32,806 nt of DNA from an uncultured Candidatus Saccharibacteria bacterium (GTDB lineage: Bacteria > Patescibacteriota > Saccharimonadia > Saccharimonadales > Saccharimonadaceae), in NCBI GenBank assembly GCA_938046115.1, contig CALIXX010000046.1, positions 1 through 32,806 of the forward strand. The letters are read 5' to 3'. The notes beneath the pieces were generated by a model that made no database searches, had not been told where the DNA came from, and saw only the letters and a program-made list of their open reading frames with translations. The position numbers and the translations under genes are program-made. Within the stretch, counting starts at the first letter, position 1. Each line of letters opens with the position of its first letter. Of this stretch, positions 30,286 to 32,806 are shown piece by piece.

Positions 30286-30806
30286 AACACTACGGGCGTA
30301 TTGTAATGGCTGCACTTGCCATGTATGCGCTCGTGTGTGCGGTGTTGCTTCTTGTGGGTGGTGCTCAGATGCTGTCTGCCGGCCAGGGTGAGGGGCTGCT
30401 TCTTGGCCTTGCGCTGATGTTGCCGTTTGCTCTCGGTGGACTGTGGTATTGGCGGTATGGCCAGCGGCACAGTGCGAGTTTTGTAAGTGTCACGACTGGC
30501 CTGTTAGTTGTGATCCTTGCTGGCCTTGGCTCGTATGTGGCGGGCTTTCTTGTATCCTTTGCTGTGCATGGCGTGGAGGCACAGGCTAATGATGTTGCTC
30601 GCTTAGCCTGGCCGGCTCAGCCTATTATGGCATGTGCTGAGCTGCCAGCTATTCGCATGTTATTGCCATACACTCCAATCACCATACTTGTTGTCTATAG
30701 TGGTATGGTGGTATACGACTATCTGTGTCATGCTAGGTTGCGCAAAGGAGTAATCGCTGGTAATAATGGGAGAGTAACTTTAACAAAAATAAAGGAGAAG
30801 ATCTGA
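30282..30806 (+). CDS. unknown four-helix membrane protein inside the atp operon
   Basis: I do not recognise this 174-residue protein. Four hydrophobic segments are visible at about 8-30, 37-58, 66-92 and 130-150, followed by a basic tail (LRKGVIAGNNGRVTLTKIKE). The codon use of the first three quarters matches the neighbouring atp genes; the last 80 nt are AT-richer. It overlaps atpG by 4 nt (ATGA) and the next gene by 1 nt (TGATG), so it is an integral part of the operon. Position and topology suggest an accessory role in the F-ATPase membrane sector, which is pure inference. Confidence 0.75.
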   Translation: MKHYGRIVMAALAMYALVCAVLLLVGGAQMLSAGQGEGLLLGLALMLPFALGGLWYWRYGQRHSASFVSVTTGLLVVILAGLGSYVAGFLVSFAVHGVEAQANDVARLAWPAQPIMACAELPAIRMLLPYTPITILVVYSGMVVYDYLCHARLRKGVIAGNNGRVTLTKIKEKI

Positions 30807-31375
30807 TGAGTGAACTGCCATCATATAGTCAAGAACATACTGAAGATATTCGAGCTGTTCCTGTCTTCGTTGAAGGAGAAGATGGTCGCTCAAGTCACGT
30901 TGAGATGCTTGGTGTCGATAAAGACGGTAACCCTGATCCAGATGACTTTTCTGGATATGATCCAAGCGAAGAAGATATCCTGAAGATATGGACGACTCAA
31001 TATGGACATGCTCCAGAAACACCCGAAGAGTATCTGTCGTATGCTGAGCTGGTTAAGGCAACGGAGAAGTGGCACAACCAGTTGGCAGGATTTGGTAGAA
31101 GTGCTATACACGGTTCGTGCTACGAAGCTGGGGTTCATCTCCCTTGTGACTATAGCGATACGCCAACCTGGAAGCCAGGTGATGGCTCGAAGGCGTTAGT
31201 AAGAGCTGCTCTCTACCGTGTCACAGGAGGAAGTATATTCTTAACAAAACCGCTTGCAGACCTGAGCGAATTGGCGAAAGTAGACCCCCGAATGACAGGA
31301 TGGGATATGTATCCCGTATCGGGCAAGAGAATATATTACGATCATCGACAAAAAGAAGGAGAAATGAATGAGTAA
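30806..31375 (+). CDS. unknown acidic soluble protein inside the atp operon
   Basis: I do not recognise this 189-residue protein. The N-terminal third is very acidic (VFVEGEDGRSSHVEM, PDPDDFSGYDPSEEDI). A helical middle (TPEEYLSYAELVKATEKWHN) is followed by a Gly- and Trp-containing C-terminal domain with two Cys in HGSCYEAGVHLPCDY. No membrane segment or signal peptide is present. Its codons look more AT-rich than those of atpG and atpD. It overlaps the gene before by 1 nt and atpD by 8 nt, and its own last codons contain the atpD ribosome-binding site AAGGAG, so translation is coupled. Confidence 0.75.
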   Translation: MSELPSYSQEHTEDIRAVPVFVEGEDGRSSHVEMLGVDKDGNPDPDDFSGYDPSEEDILKIWTTQYGHAPETPEEYLSYAELVKATEKWHNQLAGFGRSAIHGSCYEAGVHLPCDYSDTPTWKPGDGSKALVRAALYRVTGGSIFLTKPLADLSELAKVDPRMTGWDMYPVSGKRIYYDHRQKEGEMNE

Positions 31376-32747
31376 AAACCAAGGAAAAATCATCCAGATC
31401 ATGGGTGTGGTGGTGGATGTCGAGTTCGACCGCGAGGTGGAGCTGCCAGCTATCTACGACGCCCTGCATGTCGAGCGCGATGGCCAGACGCTGACACTTG
31501 AGGTAGCACAGCATCTTGACGAGCAAACGGTGCGAACCATCAGCCTGCAATCGACCGACGGCCTGAAGCGTGGCCAGGCAGTAATTGCAACTGGTGCGCC
31601 GATCCGCGTGCCTGTGGGCGAAGCAACGCAGGGGCGGATGTTTAATGTGGTGGGCGAGCCTATTGACGGCGAGCCAGTAGCCGATGATGCGCAGCGTGCG
31701 CCCATCCATGCTGAGCCCCCTGCTCTCACTGAGCAGTCCAACAAGACCGAGATCCTCGAGACCGGCATCAAGGTGATCGACCTCATTGCGCCACTCACCA
31801 AAGGTGGTAAGGCTGGGCTCTTTGCTGGTGCTGGTGTGGGTAAGACCGTGCTCATCCAAGAGCTGATCAACAACATCGCGAAGTTCCACAGTGGTAACTC
31901 TGTCTTTGCTGGTGTGGGTGAGCGTACCCGCGAGGGCAACGATCTCTACCACGAGATGAAGGACGCTGGCGTGTTAGACAAGACCTCGCTCGTCTTCGGC
32001 CAGATGAACGAACCACCGGGGGCACGTTTGCGCGTGGCTCTCGCTGGCCTAGCAATGGCCGAAGCCTTCCGCGATGAAGGTAAGGATGTGCTGCTCTTCG
32101 TCGACAATATCTTCCGCTTTACGCAGGCTGGCGCTGAGGTGTCTGCCCTGCTGGGCCGTTTGCCAAGTGCGGTGGGCTACCAGCCGAACCTGCAGCAGGA
32201 AATGGGTGCGTTGCAAGAGCGTATTACCAGTACCAAGAAGGGTTCGATTACCTCTGTTCAGGCGGTGTATGTGCCAGCCGATGACCTGACCGACCCAGCG
32301 CCAGCCACTACCTTTGCTCACCTGGATGCTACCATTGTGATGAACCGCGCCCTGACGGAGATTGGTATCTACCCAGCGGTGGATGTGCTCGACTCGAGCT
32401 CGAACTCGCTCGACCCAGAGGTAGTTGGCGAGGAGCACTATCAAGTAGCCCGCGAAGTGCAGCGTGTCTTGCAGCAATATAAGGAACTGCAGGATATCAT
32501 TGCCATCTTGGGTATGGAAGAGCTCAGCGACGACCAGAAGCAGATCGTTGCCCGGGCACGCCGCCTGCAGCGCTTCTTGGCGCAGCCATTCCACGTTGCC
32601 GAGCAGTTTACCGGCAACCCTGGTAGCTACTTCAAGCTCGCTGACACCATCCGCGATGCCAAGGATATCCTGAGTGGCAAGTATGATGACAAACCAGAGA
32701 ACTGGTTCTACATGTCGCCAGTGCCACTGAGCGAGAAGCAAGACTAG
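31368..32747 (+). CDS. atpD: ATP synthase subunit beta
   Basis: Subunit beta carries the catalytic sites of F1. The 459-residue product has P-loop GAGVGKT at 154-160 (AGAGVGKT in place of the usual GGAGVGKT), the catalytic Glu in GERTREGNDLYHEM, the Walker B strand DVLLFVDNIFRFTQAG and the DELSEED-like segment MEELSDDQKQIV. Length is normal. AAGGAG lies within the upstream gene, and the ATG at 31368 is chosen over the one at 31364, which is in the frame of that gene. No atpC start follows in the 59 bases that remain. Confidence 0.97.
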   Translation: MSKNQGKIIQIMGVVVDVEFDREVELPAIYDALHVERDGQTLTLEVAQHLDEQTVRTISLQSTDGLKRGQAVIATGAPIRVPVGEATQGRMFNVVGEPIDGEPVADDAQRAPIHAEPPALTEQSNKTEILETGIKVIDLIAPLTKGGKAGLFAGAGVGKTVLIQELINNIAKFHSGNSVFAGVGERTREGNDLYHEMKDAGVLDKTSLVFGQMNEPPGARLRVALAGLAMAEAFRDEGKDVLLFVDNIFRFTQAGAEVSALLGRLPSAVGYQPNLQQEMGALQERITSTKKGSITSVQAVYVPADDLTDPAPATTFAHLDATIVMNRALTEIGIYPAVDVLDSSSNSLDPEVVGEEHYQVAREVQRVLQQYKELQDIIAILGMEELSDDQKQIVARARRLQRFLAQPFHVAEQFTGNPGSYFKLADTIRDAKDILSGKYDDKPENWFYMSPVPLSEKQD

Positions 32748-32775
32748 CGCTCTCTGCACATTCTTACACGGCAGC

Positions 32776-32806
32776 AGCCAACCGAGATATTCTCTCCGTG
32801 TTGGCT
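32776..32806 (+). terminator. possible hairpin after atpD, cut by the window end
   Basis: AGCCAAC (32776-32782) and GTTGGCT (32800-32806) pair around an inner AGA-TATT-TCT-like fold. Whether a T run follows cannot be seen. If it is a terminator, the operon ends without the epsilon subunit gene. Confidence 0.45.

Noticed and set aside
1..32806. Recoded TGA, as in Gracilibacteria or Absconditabacteria
   Set aside because: Conserved genes (atpF, atpG, xth region) end at TGA at the expected lengths and contain no internal TGA.
1..32806. CRISPR arrays, insertion sequences or prophage modules
   Set aside because: No regularly spaced direct repeats, transposase motifs, or integrase or structural phage genes were seen on either strand.

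Overview
The window looks like a contig from a Candidatus Saccharibacteria (TM7) / Patescibacteria genome. This rests on protein features, not a database search: a compact F-type ATP synthase operon, an LPHTG-anchored surface protein near a sortase with a very long low-complexity cytoplasmic tail, a PEGA-domain lipid-anchored-like membrane protein, a GFALPTV-type pseudopilin, and many small uncharacterised membrane or basic proteins. TGA, TAG and TAA all behave as stops. Several genes have a near-consensus -10 box only 6-8 nt before the start codon, which implies leaderless mRNAs.

Layout. 1-86: the first 28 codons of a SurE-like nucleotidase (minus), whose sequence reads more like Campylobacterota than TM7. 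119-1075: an unknown two-helix membrane/coiled-coil protein. 1061-1261: structured intergenic DNA with two terminators. 1282-2748: gltX. 2810-2941: an unexplained 132-bp structured element. 2972-6117: a divergent pair, a DUF4367-like single-pass protein and a PEGA protein. 6208-6331: a candidate structured small RNA with its own promoter. 6338-6613: a small membrane protein. 7011-8612: sortase. 8806-8892: tRNA-Leu(CAA). 9350-10585: LPHTG surface protein with a PKD domain. 10646-11769: 1.1 kb with no convincing gene. 11770-12567: an NnrD-like protein. 12754-12998: a candidate regulatory RNA with promoter, RBS-sequestering hairpin, mini-ORFs and terminator. 13027-13851: exonuclease III. 13860-17547: an AT-richer stretch with two alpha/beta hydrolases, a mini-ORF and a glycosyltransferase. 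17627-18889: a second, related glycosyltransferase. 19024-19503: smpB. 19633-20046: unknown. 20220-21887: ABC-F ATPase. 21897-22112: a small ORF broken by an in-frame TAG. 22199-24463: a pseudopilin-like RCC1 propeller protein carrying an inserted ricin-type lectin domain. 24816-25407: a glutaredoxin-like protein and a small basic protein. 25550-32747: ATP synthase operon atpI/Z-B-E-F-H-A-G-x-y-D, with atpB split by a frameshift and two unknown ORFs between atpG and atpD.

How it fits together. The sortase, its LPHTG substrate, the pseudopilin-lectin and the PEGA and DUF4367 proteins point to an elaborate cell surface, as expected for an epibiont that attaches to a host cell. gltX, tRNA-Leu, smpB and the ABC-F protein serve translation; exonuclease III serves base-excision repair; the F-ATPase probably interconverts ATP and the proton gradient. 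The most interesting unexplained items are two near-identical sigma70-type promoters sharing a CATATAT-TG-ATATATG palindrome (one in front of a structured RNA, the other in front of a 91-residue membrane protein), the small RNA at 6208-6331, and the lectin-in-propeller pseudopilin.
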